A DNA stretch of 64,000 nt from Enterobacter ludwigii (lineage in GTDB: Bacteria; Pseudomonadota; Gammaproteobacteria; Enterobacterales; Enterobacteriaceae): positions 330,254 through 394,253 of the forward strand of contig CEFQ01000010.1 of NCBI GenBank assembly GCA_900068845.1, written 5' to 3'. Made by a program: the position numbers and the translations under genes. Positions 19,243 through 30,080 of the stretch are shown piece by piece. Numbering within the stretch: position 1 is the first letter of the stretch; each line of letters starts with the position of its first letter. Under the pieces are notes generated by a model, which saw only the letters and a list, made by a program, of their open reading frames with translations, searched no databases and was not told where the DNA came from.

Positions 19243-20204
19243 TGGTGATGCGCATGTCCTTCCAGCGCAGCATGATCATGGTGATCGTGCTGCGCGGCGC
19301 TGTTATCTAAACAGAGCTCGCAGTCGGGGCCGCTGCACGGCTGATACTCCATTTGCACCGTAGCATGGACAATTTGATAGTGCTCATGCAGATAGTGGTG
19401 AATACGCTGAAGCAGGCCGTCATGATCGTACGGCGGAATCACCTGCACGTGCAGTGTCAGTACCGGTTTTTCACCCACTTGCCACAGATGTACATGATGC
19501 ACGTTACGCACTTCATCAATATTGCGCGTTAACTCGCGCGACAGCTTATCCGCATCAATATGGCCCGGCGCACCTTCAAGTAATTCATGCAGACTTTCAC
19601 GCAGCAGCGACCACGCGCTGCGGACTACCAGCAATGACACCAGCAGCGACAGAATCGGGTCAATCGGCGTCCAGCCGGTCAGCATAATGATCACCGCCGC
19701 TGCAATCGCACCGATCGAGCCCAGCAAATCCCCCATCACATGCAGTGCTGCGGCGCGCACGTTGAGATTCTTTTCTTCACTACCGCGATGCAATATCCAG
19801 AAGGAGAGCAGGTTCGCCAGCAATCCGGCGATGGCGATGCTTAGCATCAAACCGCCTTGAATCGGCTGCGGCTGATAAAAGCGACGCAGCGCTTCCCAGA
19901 CGATAAAGACGGTAATGACCAGCAGCGCGATAGCGTTGACAAACGCGGCTAAGGTGGTCAGGCGCAGTAAGCCGAAGGTATGACGCGCGTTAGGCTTGCG
20001 CTGCGCGAACTGCACCGCCAACAACGCCATAAGCAGCGCCGCAGCATCGGTCAACATATGTCCGGCGTCGGCTAACAGCGCCAGCGAGCCAGAAATCAGC
20101 CCGCCGAACACTTCCGCCACCATAAACAGCGCCGTTACGCCAAACGCTGCAGCCAGTCGCGTGCGATTGCTGTTACCCGCACCGTGGGAATGAGTGTGTG
20201 CCAT
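19236..20204 (-). CDS. zitB: Zinc efflux transporter ZitB (CDF family)
   Basis: Cation diffusion facilitator of 322 residues with six membrane helices and a cytoplasmic C-terminal domain. It exports Zn2+ in exchange for protons. '[20 protein letters not shown]' carries the helix II HxxxD metal site and '[15 protein letters not shown]' the helix V site. His-rich tails at the N-terminus ('MAHTHSHG') and C-terminus ('[17 protein letters not shown]') are typical of zinc CDFs. Unusually, its first 32 bases lie inside the 3' end of the upstream sensor-kinase gene, so the two may be co-expressed. Confidence 0.94.
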   Translation of the reverse strand: MAHTHSHGAGNSNRTRLAAAFGVTALFMVAEVFGGLISGSLALLADAGHMLTDAAALLMALLAVQFAQRKPNARHTFGLLRLTTLAAFVNAIALLVITVFIVWEALRRFYQPQPIQGGLMLSIAIAGLLANLLSFWILHRGSEEKNLNVRAAALHVMGDLLGSIGAIAAAVIIMLTGWTPIDPILSLLVSLLVVRSAWSLLRESLHELLEGAPGHIDADKLSRELTRNIDEVRNVHHVHLWQVGEKPVLTLHVQVIPPYDHDGLLQRIHHYLHEHYQIVHATVQMEYQPCSGPDCELCLDNSAAQHDHHDHAALEGHAHHHH

Positions 20205-23200
20205 AGTTTTCCAGTTGTTTGAGTAACCTGTTTGTTAATGATATCAGTAAATTGAGATTATCAAGCTGCAACTGCTGCTGTTTAGCCTGCATCATCAACT
20301 GTTCACTGCGCTCGACAACCTCATCCATACCCAGCATCAACCCGCTGCCTTTCATACGGTGTGCCGCGTGTTCCAGCGCCGACCAATCCTGGGTGTCACA
20401 CGCGTTCAGCAGCGAATCCCGATCTTGTTGCAGCGTGCGCTGCAGCGTTTGGCAGATGCGCGGAATAAACGCCTGATTATGCTGTGCCAGCATCAATAAG
20501 CTGTTTGGCAGCGCGGCAAGGGGATCCTGCACCGCTCGCGCCAGCAATGGCGCCAGGTGATCGAGTTCGATGGGTTTGAGCAGTAACGCTTCATCGTCTT
20601 GCAAATTGATTTTCAGCAGTTGTACGTCAGCAGAGCAGAGCACGCGCAGCATGGCTGTGCCGCGCTGGCGTTGGCGACGGCGCAGAATACGCAACAGCGC
20701 CAAACCATCTGGGCGCGGCATCATTTGATCGATAAACAGAATATCGAAGGGGCGTTGGGCATCAGCGCGCAGCAGCGCTCGGCCCTCTTCAAACACCTGC
20801 GCCTCCACGCCAAAGTTCGCCAACTGCTGTTGCATCACCAAAAGATTGGTTGGGTGATCGTCTACGATCGCCACGCGCAGTTGCGGGTACAGTGGCCAGC
20901 TTGCTGTGCGTTCGGTTAACGGTTCTTCGCTCAGTATCAGTGGCAACGCCATGCTGACGGTAGTGCCGTGTCCCGGTTCTGAAGTGAGCGTTAGCGAACC
21001 GCCCATACGTTGCACAATTTCACGACAGATAAACAAGCCCAGCCCACTGCCTTGCACCGCATGACGTTTACCCGATGGCGCCTGGTACCATGCTTCGAAC
21101 AGCTGAGCCTGTTCGTTGAGCGGAATGCCGCTACCGCTGTCGGCGACCGTAAGCTGGATTTGTTCATCAACTGCCAGCGTCAGACGTACTTCGCCTTCAC
21201 GGGTAAACTTCAACGCGTTTGCCACCAGATTATTCACCACTTGCTGCAGGCGATCGCCATCGAGTAACACGCGGGCAGGCAGCGGCGTCAGCGCTTCGGC
21301 AATCAAGTTCGGTCCGTCATCGCGCATCAAGGGATGATAGAACTGCTGCTGTTGCTGTAGCCAAAGCGTCAGATTGAGCGGGCGCGGCGCAAGGCGAAAG
21401 CTCTGGCTCTCAATACGCGCGTGATCCTGCAGGTCGTTTAGCAGCGCCATCAGCGATCGCGCGCTGCTGTGCATCAGCGCCAGACGTTCGCTCGGATGCT
21501 GCTGCTGTTCCAGCTCCAGTAAACCGAGAATAGCCTGCATCGGCGTGCGTAGCTCGTGGCTGGCGGTGGCGAGAAACTGGCTCTTGGCCGCATTGGCACG
21601 TTCTGCTTGTTCACGCTGCAACCGATCGCGACGCTGTTGCCAGTAGCGGCGTAACAGTAATCCCAACAACAACACAATAATCACGCCAGCCGCAATCAAA
21701 ATCATTAACGGAATGTTGCGCATCGCCATCGTTGTGCCGGGCTGCGGCGGCTGCGACCAACTCACACGCATCTGATTAAGCGTATCGGGCGGGATCTGCT
21801 GCAATGCATGATCGAGCAGGGCGCTAAGCTCAGGCTGATGTGCGCTCACCTGCGGCGCCAGCGGCCAGGCAATATCACTGGCAGCAAATGCCAGATGTAC
21901 ACGATTCTCTTCATGATTCGCCATGCGCCAGCGGGCGGATAGCACGTTATCAACCAGTGCATCAATCTGGCCGTTATTCAGCGCCTGCCAAAGCTGCGCC
22001 CGATCGTCGAACGGCTGCGGCGTGATGCCCGATGGCAATAAACGCATGGCTAAATCATCGCGCAATATCCCGACGCGCTGGCCTTGTAACGATTGCCAGT
22101 TCATCGGCTGATAGGTGGAAAGCGTATAAATCCCCCAAATGGCGCGCCATACCGGCAGCGTATTGCTGCCGGGATCGTCGCCATACAAAGGCTGCAAGAG
22201 GTTGAGCATCACCTGCTGTTGTTGCAATAGCGTAGCCGCCTGCTGCGGATTGTTGACCCAGCGCGGCGTAAAACGCAGGCCGGTAGTTTGGCTCAATGCG
22301 TTTAGCAGATCGATGCCGAAGCCGCGCGCGTTGCCGTTGCTGTCGCGATAGCTCCACGGCGCGTTATCCGCCTCAACCGCATAGGGAACTTCACTATGCT
22401 GCGCCAGCCACCGCTTTTCGCTGGCCGAGAACATCAAGGTTTGCGTGTCCTGATAGCGCAGCAGCGGCGGACTCCAGCGTTGTTGAACGCGACTGCTGAA
22501 CTCGGCGGGCAGCAGGCGCAGCTGGCTGTTAAGCCAGTGGATCAATGCTGCATCGCGCGCTAACGCACGAAGCGTCAGCTCGCCTGCGCCGGGATCGGCG
22601 GTAATTTGGTAAATCTGGCCTTGCTGCAACTGGCCCAGCAAAAAGCCCGCGCTGGCCTCATCAGCGACCAGATAATCGCTCTGCTGATTGAGCAGCGCAT
22701 ACAGCGCCTGCAAATCGCCTGGCATGGTGTGCCAGCGATGCTGTTGTACAAACCTGGCAGGCAGTTGCGTTAATGTCGCTTCGGCGATGGTGAGCTGCGC
22801 GGTATCGCTGTTGAACATCACCGCGCGCTGATTATCGCGATTGCGATAGATACGAATTGGGCTGCTGTACCAGCTGTCGCTCAGCAGAATATCGGGCGGA
22901 AGCGGAGTGTGTTGATTACTTAATACCAAATCCACCTCGCCGCGCTGCAGCGCCTGCAATTGCTGAGCGCGGTCGCTATAACTTTGTAGCGTGAAACGAG
23001 TGCCCGTCAATTGGCTAAGGGCGCTGAGATAATCAGCATCGATGCCCCAAATATGATCGCCAATGCGCATCGCCCAGGGCGCGCTATTTTGTGCCGGCAC
23101 TGCGACACGTAACGTTGCGCCCGGCCATGGCTCGGCGTGCGGCGCAGGCATCATCGCGGGTAACATCACGCTGCTGGCGGGTTGCAGATCGGCTTTAGCC

Positions 23201-23259
23201 ATGACACTCAGCAACAGCATGCTGAGTAGCAGATACATCCTCACTGCTGCGCTTTCCAC
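20173..23259 (-). CDS. EvgS/BvgS-like hybrid sensor histidine kinase
   Basis: 1028 residues. Order: signal peptide ('[15 protein letters not shown]', about 8-23); two periplasmic solute-binding (SBP_bac_3, venus-flytrap) domains at about 45-275 and 285-515; one membrane helix (about 520-542); HisKA with '[12 protein letters not shown]' (H568); HATPase with N-box '[10 protein letters not shown]' and G-boxes 'DSGSGIP' and 'GSGLGLF'; a receiver domain with D844 ('[12 protein letters not shown]'); and an HPt domain with H967 ('AHRMKGSG'). No PAS domain is visible between the membrane helix and HisKA, unlike BvgS. The GTG start at 23259 overlaps the regulator gene by 19 bases; ATG at 23238 is an alternative. 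The ligand is unknown. Confidence 0.9.
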   Translation of the reverse strand: MESAAVRMYLLLSMLLLSVMAKADLQPASSVMLPAMMPAPHAEPWPGATLRVAVPAQNSAPWAMRIGDHIWGIDADYLSALSQLTGTRFTLQSYSDRAQQLQALQRGEVDLVLSNQHTPLPPDILLSDSWYSSPIRIYRNRDNQRAVMFNSDTAQLTIAEATLTQLPARFVQQHRWHTMPGDLQALYALLNQQSDYLVADEASAGFLLGQLQQGQIYQITADPGAGELTLRALARDAALIHWLNSQLRLLPAEFSSRVQQRWSPPLLRYQDTQTLMFSASEKRWLAQHSEVPYAVEADNAPWSYRDSNGNARGFGIDLLNALSQTTGLRFTPRWVNNPQQAATLLQQQQVMLNLLQPLYGDDPGSNTLPVWRAIWGIYTLSTYQPMNWQSLQGQRVGILRDDLAMRLLPSGITPQPFDDRAQLWQALNNGQIDALVDNVLSARWRMANHEENRVHLAFAASDIAWPLAPQVSAHQPELSALLDHALQQIPPDTLNQMRVSWSQPPQPGTTMAMRNIPLMILIAAGVIIVLLLGLLLRRYWQQRRDRLQREQAERANAAKSQFLATASHELRTPMQAILGLLELEQQQHPSERLALMHSSARSLMALLNDLQDHARIESQSFRLAPRPLNLTLWLQQQQQFYHPLMRDDGPNLIAEALTPLPARVLLDGDRLQQVVNNLVANALKFTREGEVRLTLAVDEQIQLTVADSGSGIPLNEQAQLFEAWYQAPSGKRHAVQGSGLGLFICREIVQRMGGSLTLTSEPGHGTTVSMALPLILSEEPLTERTASWPLYPQLRVAIVDDHPTNLLVMQQQLANFGVEAQVFEEGRALLRADAQRPFDILFIDQMMPRPDGLALLRILRRRQRQRGTAMLRVLCSADVQLLKINLQDDEALLLKPIELDHLAPLLARAVQDPLAALPNSLLMLAQHNQAFIPRICQTLQRTLQQDRDSLLNACDTQDWSALEHAAHRMKGSGLMLGMDEVVERSEQLMMQAKQQQLQLDNLNLLISLTNRLLKQLENYGTHSFPRCG

Positions 23260-23825
23260 AGTTCAGCCAGTTCAACGACCGATTGCACGCCGGTTTTCTC
23301 CAGAATGTTCTTCTTATGCGTGCTCACGGTTTTATTGCTGATGTGCAGCTGCTCGCCAATCTGTAAATTCGATAAACCGCGCACCAGTAATGCCACAATC
23401 TGCTGTTCCTTCTCGGTTAACGGCAATTCGATACGTTCTGGTAGTGGCGGAAACGCCTGTTGGCCACCGAGTACCGCCAGAATCGCACTCAGCAATTGCA
23501 TCATGCTTTGACTCTTCACCACGTAACCCGCCGCGCCAAGGGATACCGCGCTGAGCAAGGTGTGGCGGCTCTGCTGCGCGGAATAGATCAGTACCGGACA
23601 TTGTTGATGGCGCACGCGTAAACGGCGTAACAGCTCCAGTCCGTCGCAATCGGGTAAGCCGATATCCAGCACAATCAAATCGATAGCGTGTTGTTGAAGC
23701 AGTTGGCGCGCCTGTGCTTCATCGCCAGCGGCGAGAATTTTCAAAGGGATGGGAGCGTTAACGCAAGCCGCTTCCAGTGCGACTTCAACTAACGGATGAT
23801 CATCAATAAGCAGCAATGAAGCCAT
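23241..23825 (-). CDS. NarL/FixJ-family response regulator (EvgA/BvgA-like)
   Basis: 194 residues: a receiver domain (about 1-120) with phospho-acceptor D54 in 'IVLDIGLPDCDG' and switch residues 'YSAQQ' and 'VVKS', then a LuxR-type helix-turn-helix (about 132-194, 'LTEKEQQIVALLVRGLSNLQIGEQLHISNKTVSTHKKNI'). It is the cognate partner of the downstream hybrid kinase, with a 19-base overlap. The pair lies between zitB and ybgS, which are neighbours in E. coli, so it looks like an insertion into a conserved order. Target genes are unknown. Confidence 0.92.
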   Translation of the reverse strand: MASLLLIDDHPLVEVALEAACVNAPIPLKILAAGDEAQARQLLQQHAIDLIVLDIGLPDCDGLELLRRLRVRHQQCPVLIYSAQQSRHTLLSAVSLGAAGYVVKSQSMMQLLSAILAVLGGQQAFPPLPERIELPLTEKEQQIVALLVRGLSNLQIGEQLHISNKTVSTHKKNILEKTGVQSVVELAELWKAQQ

Positions 23826-23883
23826 GAAACGGTTCCTGTGAATTTCATTGCTTCAGCATAGCGGAAAAGGGCGGGGGGCAAAA

Positions 23884-23915
23884 TAAAAGGGAGAGCCGAA
23901 GCTCTCCCTTATTTA
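23884..23915 (-). terminator. Intrinsic terminator downstream of ybgS
   Basis: Perfect ten-base arms AAGGGAGAGC / GCTCTCCCTT with a four-base loop, flanked by A-rich and T-rich runs on both sides. It should end ybgS transcription before the regulator gene and may work in both directions. Confidence 0.85.
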
Positions 23916-23930
23916 AAACTGACGGCACGA

Positions 23931-24287
23931 TTATTGTGAGGTGCCGTCTGTTTTATGTTTCACGTGGCCGCCACCCTCTTTGGTGTCGACTTTTTTATTC
24001 ATATCCGGGCATTTGCCGTCTTTGCACATGCTGTTTTTGTGCACCTGGTTGGCGGACATATCACTTGAATCTGTGCCAGACGTGGCTGCGCTGTTGGTAT
24101 TGGTGCCGGTGTTATTAATTTGGCTGTTATCAACTTTATTGGGTGGCAGGTTCTGTTTTGCACCACCCGCTGCAGCACCTGCTTCCGCAGAAGCATTCGC
24201 CGCGCCGTTGTTATCAGCAGCCATCGCTGCACCGCTACCTAAAGTCATCGCTGCCGTCAGAAAGATAATTGCAAACTTATTCATCAT
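23931..24287 (-). CDS. ybgS: YbgS-like small exported protein
   Basis: 118 residues with a signal peptide (about 1-23, 'AAMA'), then a low-complexity Asn/Ala/Ser/Thr-rich middle and a Cys-containing tail 'HKNSMCKDGKCPDMNKKV' ending 'KTDGTSQ'. The tail and position (between zitB and aroG) match E. coli YbgS, whose function is unknown. Two ATG codons are adjacent at the start. Expected in the periplasm; the two Cys could form a disulfide. Confidence 0.85.
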   Translation of the reverse strand: MMNKFAIIFLTAAMTLGSGAAMAADNNGAANASAEAGAAAGGAKQNLPPNKVDNSQINNTGTNTNSAATSGTDSSDMSANQVHKNSMCKDGKCPDMNKKVDTKEGGGHVKHKTDGTSQ

Positions 24288-24583
24288 TATGCTCCAGTAA
24301 TTAATGGATAGTTGCCGTCAAACACGCACTGGTGTTAAGTGACGAAAATAGCGTGCCGCGATGGAATAAAATCCACCTTATACGCTTCGCTCAAATATTA
24401 AATTTTGCAAACACATCATTCCTTAGTGCTTACATTTAAAAAGCTTAGTGCATGGATATATAAATGCAAATTTGAGATGTACATTTTAACCGCGTTGTGG
24501 AATTTACACCTGTGGCGCGAAGGGCTAAAGTGGGCAGGTTGCGCCTGGCGGACGCTGGGCCAGAAATTTGAATGGAATGGTGT

Positions 24584-25636
24584 ATGGATTACCAGAACGA
24601 TGACTTACGCATCAGAGAGATCAAAGAGTTACTTCCTCCTGTTGCCCTGCTTGAAAAATTTCCCGCTACCGATAACGCTGCCGAAACCGTCGCGCAGTCA
24701 CGTCAGGCAATTCACCGCATTCTGCATGGCGAAGACGATCGTCTGCTGGTGGTGATCGGCCCTTGCTCGATTCACGACACCGAAGCGGCGAAAGAGTATG
24801 CGAATCGCCTGCTGAAACTGCGTGATGAGCTGAAAGACGATCTGGAAGTGGTAATGCGTGTTTATTTTGAAAAACCGCGCACCACCGTAGGGTGGAAAGG
24901 GCTGATTAACGATCCCTTTATGGATGGCAGTTTCCAGATTAACGACGGCCTGCGTCTGGCGCGTAAACTGCTGGTGGATATCAACGATATCGGTTTGCCT
25001 GCGGCGGGTGAGTTCCTCGATATGATCACGCCACAATATATGGCCGATCTGATGAGTTGGGGCGCGATTGGCGCGCGTACGACTGAATCGCAAGTGCATC
25101 GCGAACTCTCTTCTGGCCTCTCTTGTCCGGTAGGTTTCAAAAACGGCACCGACGGCACCATTAAAGTGGCGATTGACGCGATCGGTGCGGCCAGCGCGCC
25201 ACACTGCTTCCTCTCTGTCACCAAATATGGTCATTCGGCGATTGTTGAAACCAGCGGTAACGAAGATTGCCACATCATTCTGCGCGGCGGCAAAGAGCCG
25301 AACTACAGCGCCGAACACGTGGCGGCGGTGAAAACCGGTCTGGAGAAAGCAGGTCTGCGTCCACAGGTGATGATCGACTTTAGCCACGCTAACAGCAGCA
25401 AGCAGTTCCAGCGTCAGATGGTGGTTGCTGCTGACGTGGCACAGCAAATTGCCGGTGGCGAGCAGGCGATTACCGGCGTGATGATCGAAAGCCATCTGGT
25501 GGAAGGGAATCAGAGCCTCGAAAGCGGCAAATCGCTGGTGTACGGCCAGAGCGTTACCGATGCGTGTATTGGCTGGGAAGACACCGAGAAAGCGTTGCGT
25601 CAGCTGGCTCAGGCGGTCAAACAGCGTCGCGGCTAA
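24584..25636 (+). CDS. aroG: DAHP synthase, phenylalanine-sensitive type
   Basis: 3-deoxy-D-arabino-heptulosonate-7-phosphate synthase, which joins phosphoenolpyruvate and erythrose-4-phosphate in the first step of aromatic amino acid synthesis. It has 350 residues, the E. coli AroG length. Start 'MDYQNDDLRIREIKELLPP' at 24584; an in-frame ATG at 24572 adds four residues. Motifs 'GPCSIHD' (metal-binding Cys), 'KPRTTVGWKGL' and 'SHLVEGNQ' are present. Residue pattern and neighbourhood point to AroG rather than AroF or AroH. No convincing TyrR box pair was found upstream. Confidence 0.96.
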   Translation: MDYQNDDLRIREIKELLPPVALLEKFPATDNAAETVAQSRQAIHRILHGEDDRLLVVIGPCSIHDTEAAKEYANRLLKLRDELKDDLEVVMRVYFEKPRTTVGWKGLINDPFMDGSFQINDGLRLARKLLVDINDIGLPAAGEFLDMITPQYMADLMSWGAIGARTTESQVHRELSSGLSCPVGFKNGTDGTIKVAIDAIGAASAPHCFLSVTKYGHSAIVETSGNEDCHIILRGGKEPNYSAEHVAAVKTGLEKAGLRPQVMIDFSHANSSKQFQRQMVVAADVAQQIAGGEQAITGVMIESHLVEGNQSLESGKSLVYGQSVTDACIGWEDTEKALRQLAQAVKQRRG

Positions 25637-25654
25637 GCCGTTACCGCAATAAAA

Positions 25655-25684
25655 AAAGGCCAGACTTGCGTCTGGCCTTTTTGC
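25655..25684 (+). terminator. Bidirectional terminator between aroG and gpmA
   Basis: AAGGCCAGAC / GTCTGGCCTT stem with a four-base loop, A-run before and T-run after. It serves the convergent aroG (+) and gpmA (-). Confidence 0.92.
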
Positions 25685-25698
25685 GTTTCAGCGGTCGC

Positions 25699-26451
25699 TT
25701 ACTTCGCTTTACCCTGGTTTGCTACAGCTGCTGCTTTCGCAGCAATCTCGTCAGCATCGCCCAGATAGTAACGTTTAATCGGCTTGAAGTTCTCATCAAA
25801 CTCATACACCAACGGAACGCCAGTTGGGATGTTCAGCTCAAGGATCTCGTCTTCGCTCAGGTTATCGAGGTATTTAACCAGCGCGCGCAGGGAGTTACCG
25901 TGCGCAGCAACGATCACTTTTTCACCGCTCTTAATGCGCGGCAGAATGCTTTCGTTCCAGTATGGGATCACGCGTTCGATGGTCAGCGCCAGGCTTTCAG
26001 TGGTTGGCAGCTGCGCATCAGTCAGTGACGCATAACGCGGATCGTGGCCTGGGAAACGCTCATCAGCGCGATCCAGTTCTGGTGGGGTGATGGCAAAGCC
26101 ACGACGCCATTGTTTAACTTGCTCGTCACCGTATTTGGCGGCGGTTTCAGCTTTATCCAGACCTTGCAGCGCACCGTAATGACGCTCGTTCAGACGCCAG
26201 GTTTTCTCAACCGGCAGCCATGCCTGATCCAGCTCATCCAGCACGTTCCACAGGGTGTGGATAGCGCGCTTCAGCACTGAGGTGTAAGCGAAATCAAACA
26301 CGAAACCTTCTTTCTTCAGCAGCTGACCGGCTGCTTTGGCTTCAGTGCGACCTTTGTCAGACAGGTCAACGTCGTACCATCCGGTGAAGCGGTTTTCCTG
26401 GTTCCACTGGCTTTCGCCGTGTCGCACCAGTACCAGCTTAGTTACGGCCAT
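25699..26451 (-). CDS. gpmA: 2,3-bisphosphoglycerate-dependent phosphoglycerate mutase
   Basis: Glycolytic interconversion of 3- and 2-phosphoglycerate. 250 residues, the E. coli length. The phospho-histidine motif '[10 protein letters not shown]' (H11) and second catalytic His in '[11 protein letters not shown]' are intact. Convergent with aroG across a shared terminator; upstream is the galM terminator region. Confidence 0.97.
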   Translation of the reverse strand: MAVTKLVLVRHGESQWNQENRFTGWYDVDLSDKGRTEAKAAGQLLKKEGFVFDFAYTSVLKRAIHTLWNVLDELDQAWLPVEKTWRLNERHYGALQGLDKAETAAKYGDEQVKQWRRGFAITPPELDRADERFPGHDPRYASLTDAQLPTTESLALTIERVIPYWNESILPRIKSGEKVIVAAHGNSLRALVKYLDNLSEDEILELNIPTGVPLVYEFDENFKPIKRYYLGDADEIAAKAAAVANQGKAK

Positions 26452-26550
26452 AGCTTTACTCCTTAATGCTCGATTTACGATTAGTATTGAAACCGGCTGC
26501 GGCCACTGAGAAGCGGCTCACTAATAGCGCCATACCATAGCGGAAAACAT

Positions 26551-26590
26551 CGCACTGCGTAAGCCTGTCGGCAGCGCAGTGCGCGTTTTT
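26551..26590 (-). terminator. Terminator-like hairpin after galM
   Basis: Nine-base arms CGCACTGCG / CGCAGTGCG with a 15-base loop, 19 bases beyond the galM stop. T-rich stretches exist on both sides, so either direction is possible. Confidence 0.5.
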
Positions 26591-26601
26591 CATCCGGTGG
26601 C

Positions 26602-27636
26602 TCAGTGCGGCGTGAAGCGATAACGCGTCACGGACTGCCAGCTGTCGCCGGGTTGCAGCCAGCAATCGGGCTGTGGCCACTCTGCATGGTTGGGCGAATC
26701 CGGTAAAAATTCGCTCTCCAGAGCGATGCCCTGGAAAGCAGTATAGCTGTCCTGCTCACGGGCGCGTGTTCCCGCCAGATAGTTGCCGGTGTAGAACTGC
26801 AGCGCCGGGGCGGCAGTAAACACGCTCAGCTCAAGCTTGCCATCGGCTGACCACAAATGGGCAGCAGGTTGGCTGCTGTCACCGGCGGTGTTAAGTAAAA
26901 AGGCATGATCGTAGCCTTTCACCGCTTTTTGATCGTCATCGGTGAGGAATTCGTCGGCCACGCGCTTCGGCTGGCGGAAATCAAAACTGTTTCCTGCCAC
27001 TGCTTTCAGCGGCGCATTCGGAATACCTTCGCTATCCACCGGCAAGTAATGATCGGCGTGCAGTTGTAAGCGATGCTGGCGCGCATCACCATGATGCGCA
27101 TCAAGATTAAAGTAAGCATGGTTGGTCAGATTGACCGGGCAAGGCTTATCGGTTTTCGCTTCATAGCGAATCGACAGGCAATTATCATCATCAAGTTGAT
27201 AGATGACATCGGCAATCAAATTGCCGGGATAACCCTGATCGCTATCCGGTGAATCGAGGCGATAATGCACCTCGGTTTCGCTCTGACTGAGAATCTGCCA
27301 GCGACGTTTATCAAACCCTTCCGGTCCGCCGTGCAGCTGATGCGCGCCCTGGTTAGCGGCCAGCAGCAGATTGAGTGGCTTGAGTTCTGCCGAGGCAATA
27401 CGGTTAGCGTAGCGGCCAATGGTGGCGCCAAGATAGGCATCCTGATGCAGATAATCTGATGGCGTCGCGCAGCCGAGTAGTACTTCACGCACGCTGAGAT
27501 CCTGCATCGGTACGCGCGCGGAAAGCCAGGTTGCGCCCCAATCCATAAAGGTGGCGACCATGCCGTTGCGATTGCGCAACACGGTGATGCGCCACGGTTG
27601 CCCGTCTGGCGCGTGGGAATTGAGATCACTTACCAT
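26602..27636 (-). CDS. galM: Aldose 1-epimerase (galactose mutarotase)
   Basis: Interconverts alpha and beta anomers of galactose at the head of the Leloir pathway. 344 residues from the ATG at 27636, which overlaps the galK stop (ATGGTAA). The frame stays open to 27663, but that extension lies inside galK. Motifs '[13 protein letters not shown]', '[11 protein letters not shown]' (catalytic His) and '[17 protein letters not shown]' (catalytic Glu) are present. Last gene of galTKM. Confidence 0.95.
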   Translation of the reverse strand: MVSDLNSHAPDGQPWRITVLRNRNGMVATFMDWGATWLSARVPMQDLSVREVLLGCATPSDYLHQDAYLGATIGRYANRIASAELKPLNLLLAANQGAHQLHGGPEGFDKRRWQILSQSETEVHYRLDSPDSDQGYPGNLIADVIYQLDDDNCLSIRYEAKTDKPCPVNLTNHAYFNLDAHHGDARQHRLQLHADHYLPVDSEGIPNAPLKAVAGNSFDFRQPKRVADEFLTDDDQKAVKGYDHAFLLNTAGDSSQPAAHLWSADGKLELSVFTAAPALQFYTGNYLAGTRAREQDSYTAFQGIALESEFLPDSPNHAEWPQPDCWLQPGDSWQSVTRYRFTPH

Positions 27637-28778
27637 TGGCCGGCTCCTGCGGAGGCTTTGCACACGTAGAACGTCTCTTTGATGCCGGTTTGCGCTTCAT
27701 ACTTCTCAGCCACCACCGCTTTCACTGCATCGACCAGATCGGTCGGCATCAGCGCCACGATGCAGCCACCGAAGCCGCCGCCGGTCATGCGCACGCCGCC
27801 GCGCGGGCCGATTTCCGCTTTCACAATCTCAACCAGCTGGTCAATTTGCGGCACGGTGATTTCAAAATCATCTCGCATTGAGGCGTGCGATTCGGCCATC
27901 AATTCGCCCATACGTTTCAGATCGCCTGCGCTTAACGCCTCTGCTGCTTCCAGCGTGCGCGCATTCTCGGTAATCACATGACGGACGCGTTTTGCCACTA
28001 ATGCATCCAGCTCACCGGCAGAGGCTTCAAATTCTTCCAGCGTAACATCGCGCAGCGCCGGTTTATTGAAGAAGCGCGCGCCGGTTTCACACTGTTCGCG
28101 ACGCGTATTGTATTCGCTGCCCACCAGGCTGCGCTTGAAGTTGGAGTTGATGATCACCACCGCAACATCTTCTGGCATTGATACTGCGCGCGTGCCGAGC
28201 GTGCGACAATCCAGCAGCATGGCGTGATCCGGCTGACCTAGCGCGGAAATCAGCTGATCCATGATGCCGCAGTTGCAGCCGACAAACTGGTTTTCCGCTT
28301 CCTGGCCGTTCACCGCAATTGCTGCGCCGTCCAGTTTCAATGCATACAGCTGCTGGAATACGGTCCCAACCGCCACTTCCAGTGACGCTGATGAACTCAG
28401 CCCCGCACCTTGTGGCACGTTGCCGCTGATCACCATATCGACGCCGCCAAAGCTGGCATCGCGTTTCTGCAGGTGTTTCACCACGCCGCGCACGTAGTTG
28501 GCCCACATTGGCTCTTTTAACGGCTCAATCGGCGCATCGAGCGAGAAACTGTCCTGCTGATTGTCGTAATCGACGGCAATCACGCGCACCTGGCGATCGT
28601 CGCGTTTGGCGCAGGCAATCACCGTTTGATAATCGATGGCGCACGGCAGCACGAAGCCATCGTTGTAGTCGGTGTGTTCGCCGATCAGATTGACGCGGCC
28701 CGGCGCCTGAATGCTATGCGTAGGCTGATAGCCAAAGGTGTCAGCGAAAACCTGTTGAGTAATGGATTTTAATGACAT
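27630..28778 (-). CDS. galK: Galactokinase
   Basis: GHMP kinase that phosphorylates alpha-D-galactose at C1. 382 residues, as in E. coli. N-terminal '[21 protein letters not shown]' is the galactokinase signature, '[16 protein letters not shown]' the ATP-binding GHMP motif, and '[14 protein letters not shown]' motif 3. The start ATG directly follows the galT stop. Confidence 0.97.
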   Translation of the reverse strand: MSLKSITQQVFADTFGYQPTHSIQAPGRVNLIGEHTDYNDGFVLPCAIDYQTVIACAKRDDRQVRVIAVDYDNQQDSFSLDAPIEPLKEPMWANYVRGVVKHLQKRDASFGGVDMVISGNVPQGAGLSSSASLEVAVGTVFQQLYALKLDGAAIAVNGQEAENQFVGCNCGIMDQLISALGQPDHAMLLDCRTLGTRAVSMPEDVAVVIINSNFKRSLVGSEYNTRREQCETGARFFNKPALRDVTLEEFEASAGELDALVAKRVRHVITENARTLEAAEALSAGDLKRMGELMAESHASMRDDFEITVPQIDQLVEIVKAEIGPRGGVRMTGGGFGGCIVALMPTDLVDAVKAVVAEKYEAQTGIKETFYVCKASAGAGQW

Positions 28779-29822
28779 TTATTGCGCCTCGCGGAAATGG
28801 ATATCGCTGACAGAACGCAGACGTTCAGCCGCCTGTTCTGCCGTTAAATCACGTTGGGTTTCGGCCAGCATTTCATAGCCAACCATAAATTTGCGTACCG
28901 TGGCTGAACGCAGCAGCGGCGGGTAGAAATGGGCATGCAGCTGCCAGTGATCGTTGGCTTCGCCGTTGAACGGCGCGCCGTGCCAGCCCATGGAATAGGG
29001 GAATGAGCACTGGAACAGGTTGTCGTAGCGGCTGGTCAACTGCTTCAGCGCCAGCGCCAGATCGGTGCGCTGCGGCTCCGTGAGATCGGTGATGCGTTTC
29101 ACATGGGCTTTTGGCAACAGCAGCGTTTCAAACGGCCACGCCGCCCACCACGGCACCACGGCCAGCCAGTGTTCAGTTTCCACCACCGTGCGGCTGCCAT
29201 CATTCAGCTCACGTGCAGCGTAATCGACCAGCATCGGCGACCCTTTCTCAGCAAAATAACGACGCTGATGGTCATCTTCTTTCTGCGCTTCGTTCGGCAG
29301 GAAGCTGTTGGCCCAAATCTGGCCGTGCGGATGCGGATTGGAGCAGCCCATCGCTGCACCTTTATTTTCAAACACTTGCACCCACGGATAATGCTGACCG
29401 AGATCGGCGGTCTGTTCCTGCCAGGTGCGCACAATATCTTCCAGCCCGCTTAGCGGCAGTTCTGGCAGCGTTTTGCTGTGATCCGGCGAGAAACAGATCA
29501 CCCGGCTGGTGCCACGCGCGCTTTCGCAGCGCATCAACACATCGTCGCTCTGCGGTGCATCTGGCGTGTTGGTCATCAGCGCGGCAAAATCGTTGGTGAA
29601 CACGTAAGTGCTTTTATAGTTTGGATTTTTGTCACCGGTAATGCGGGTGTTTCCCGCACAGAGGAAACAGTCCGGATCGTGCGCGGGCAGTTGTTCCAGC
29701 GCCGGCGTTTCCTGCGCACCTTGCCACGGACGCTTGGCGCGGTGGGGTGAAACCAGTACCCATTGATCGATCAATGGGTTATAGCGGCGATGCGGATGAT
29801 CGACCGGATTAAATTTTTCCAT
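28779..29822 (-). CDS. galT: Galactose-1-phosphate uridylyltransferase
   Basis: Transfers UMP from UDP-glucose to galactose-1-phosphate. 347 residues. The active-site 'NPHPHGQIW' (nucleophile His) and zinc-binding 'CFLCAGN' motifs are intact. It is the first gene of the visible gal cluster. E. coli has galE in front of galT, but here galT is directly preceded by regulatory DNA and modF, so UDP-galactose epimerase must be encoded elsewhere. Confidence 0.97.
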   Translation of the reverse strand: MEKFNPVDHPHRRYNPLIDQWVLVSPHRAKRPWQGAQETPALEQLPAHDPDCFLCAGNTRITGDKNPNYKSTYVFTNDFAALMTNTPDAPQSDDVLMRCESARGTSRVICFSPDHSKTLPELPLSGLEDIVRTWQEQTADLGQHYPWVQVFENKGAAMGCSNPHPHGQIWANSFLPNEAQKEDDHQRRYFAEKGSPMLVDYAARELNDGSRTVVETEHWLAVVPWWAAWPFETLLLPKAHVKRITDLTEPQRTDLALALKQLTSRYDNLFQCSFPYSMGWHGAPFNGEANDHWQLHAHFYPPLLRSATVRKFMVGYEMLAETQRDLTAEQAAERLRSVSDIHFREAQ

Positions 29823-29912
29823 GATGAGTCCTGGTAAACAGCAAACAGATAAAAATGATTTTGATCAAAGTAGCACAAAGACCAGCGGGAAAGCGTGATC
29901 CAGTCTGGATAA

Positions 29913-29928
29913 ATGGTATCGTTTACAC
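29913..29928. promoter_or_regulatory. GalR/GalS operator, galT-proximal
   Basis: ATGGTATCGTTTACAC differs at only two positions from the E. coli external gal operator (GTGGAATCGTTTACAC). It lies about 90 bases upstream of galT. Confidence 0.75.
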
Positions 29929-29990
29929 AAGGTGACGATTCTCATTTTGTGGGGTTATCGCGTGCATTTGTTGAAATACCAGGCAATGAA

Positions 29991-30006
29991 ATGGTAGCGG
30001 TTACAT
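29991..30006. promoter_or_regulatory. GalR/GalS operator, galT-distal
   Basis: ATGGTAGCGGTTACAT differs at one position from the E. coli internal operator (GTGGTAGCGGTTACAT, which there lies inside galE). It is 78 bp from the proximal operator, so looping by GalR is plausible. Confidence 0.7.
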
Positions 30007-30051
30007 CGAAGCGTCATTTCAGGGTTGGTGCGCATGAATACGCAGAGATTT

Positions 30052-30075
30052 GTAAGGTCGCCATTTATGGCGACC
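30052..30075 (+). repeat. Family B REP-like palindrome, single copy
   Basis: GTAAGG-type head followed by stem GGTCGCCAT / ATGGCGACC with a TT loop, just past the modF stop. It can form a hairpin at the 3' end of the modF mRNA. Confidence 0.7.
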
Positions 30076-30080
30076 ACTCA

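Noticed and set aside
24480-24583. Possible TyrR box before aroG
   Set aside because: A TTTACA half-site is present near 24505, but no TGTAAA-like partner lies at the required spacing.
24405-24755. 116-codon frame overlapping the aroG start
   Set aside because: It runs out of frame into the conserved aroG N-terminus and has no family features.
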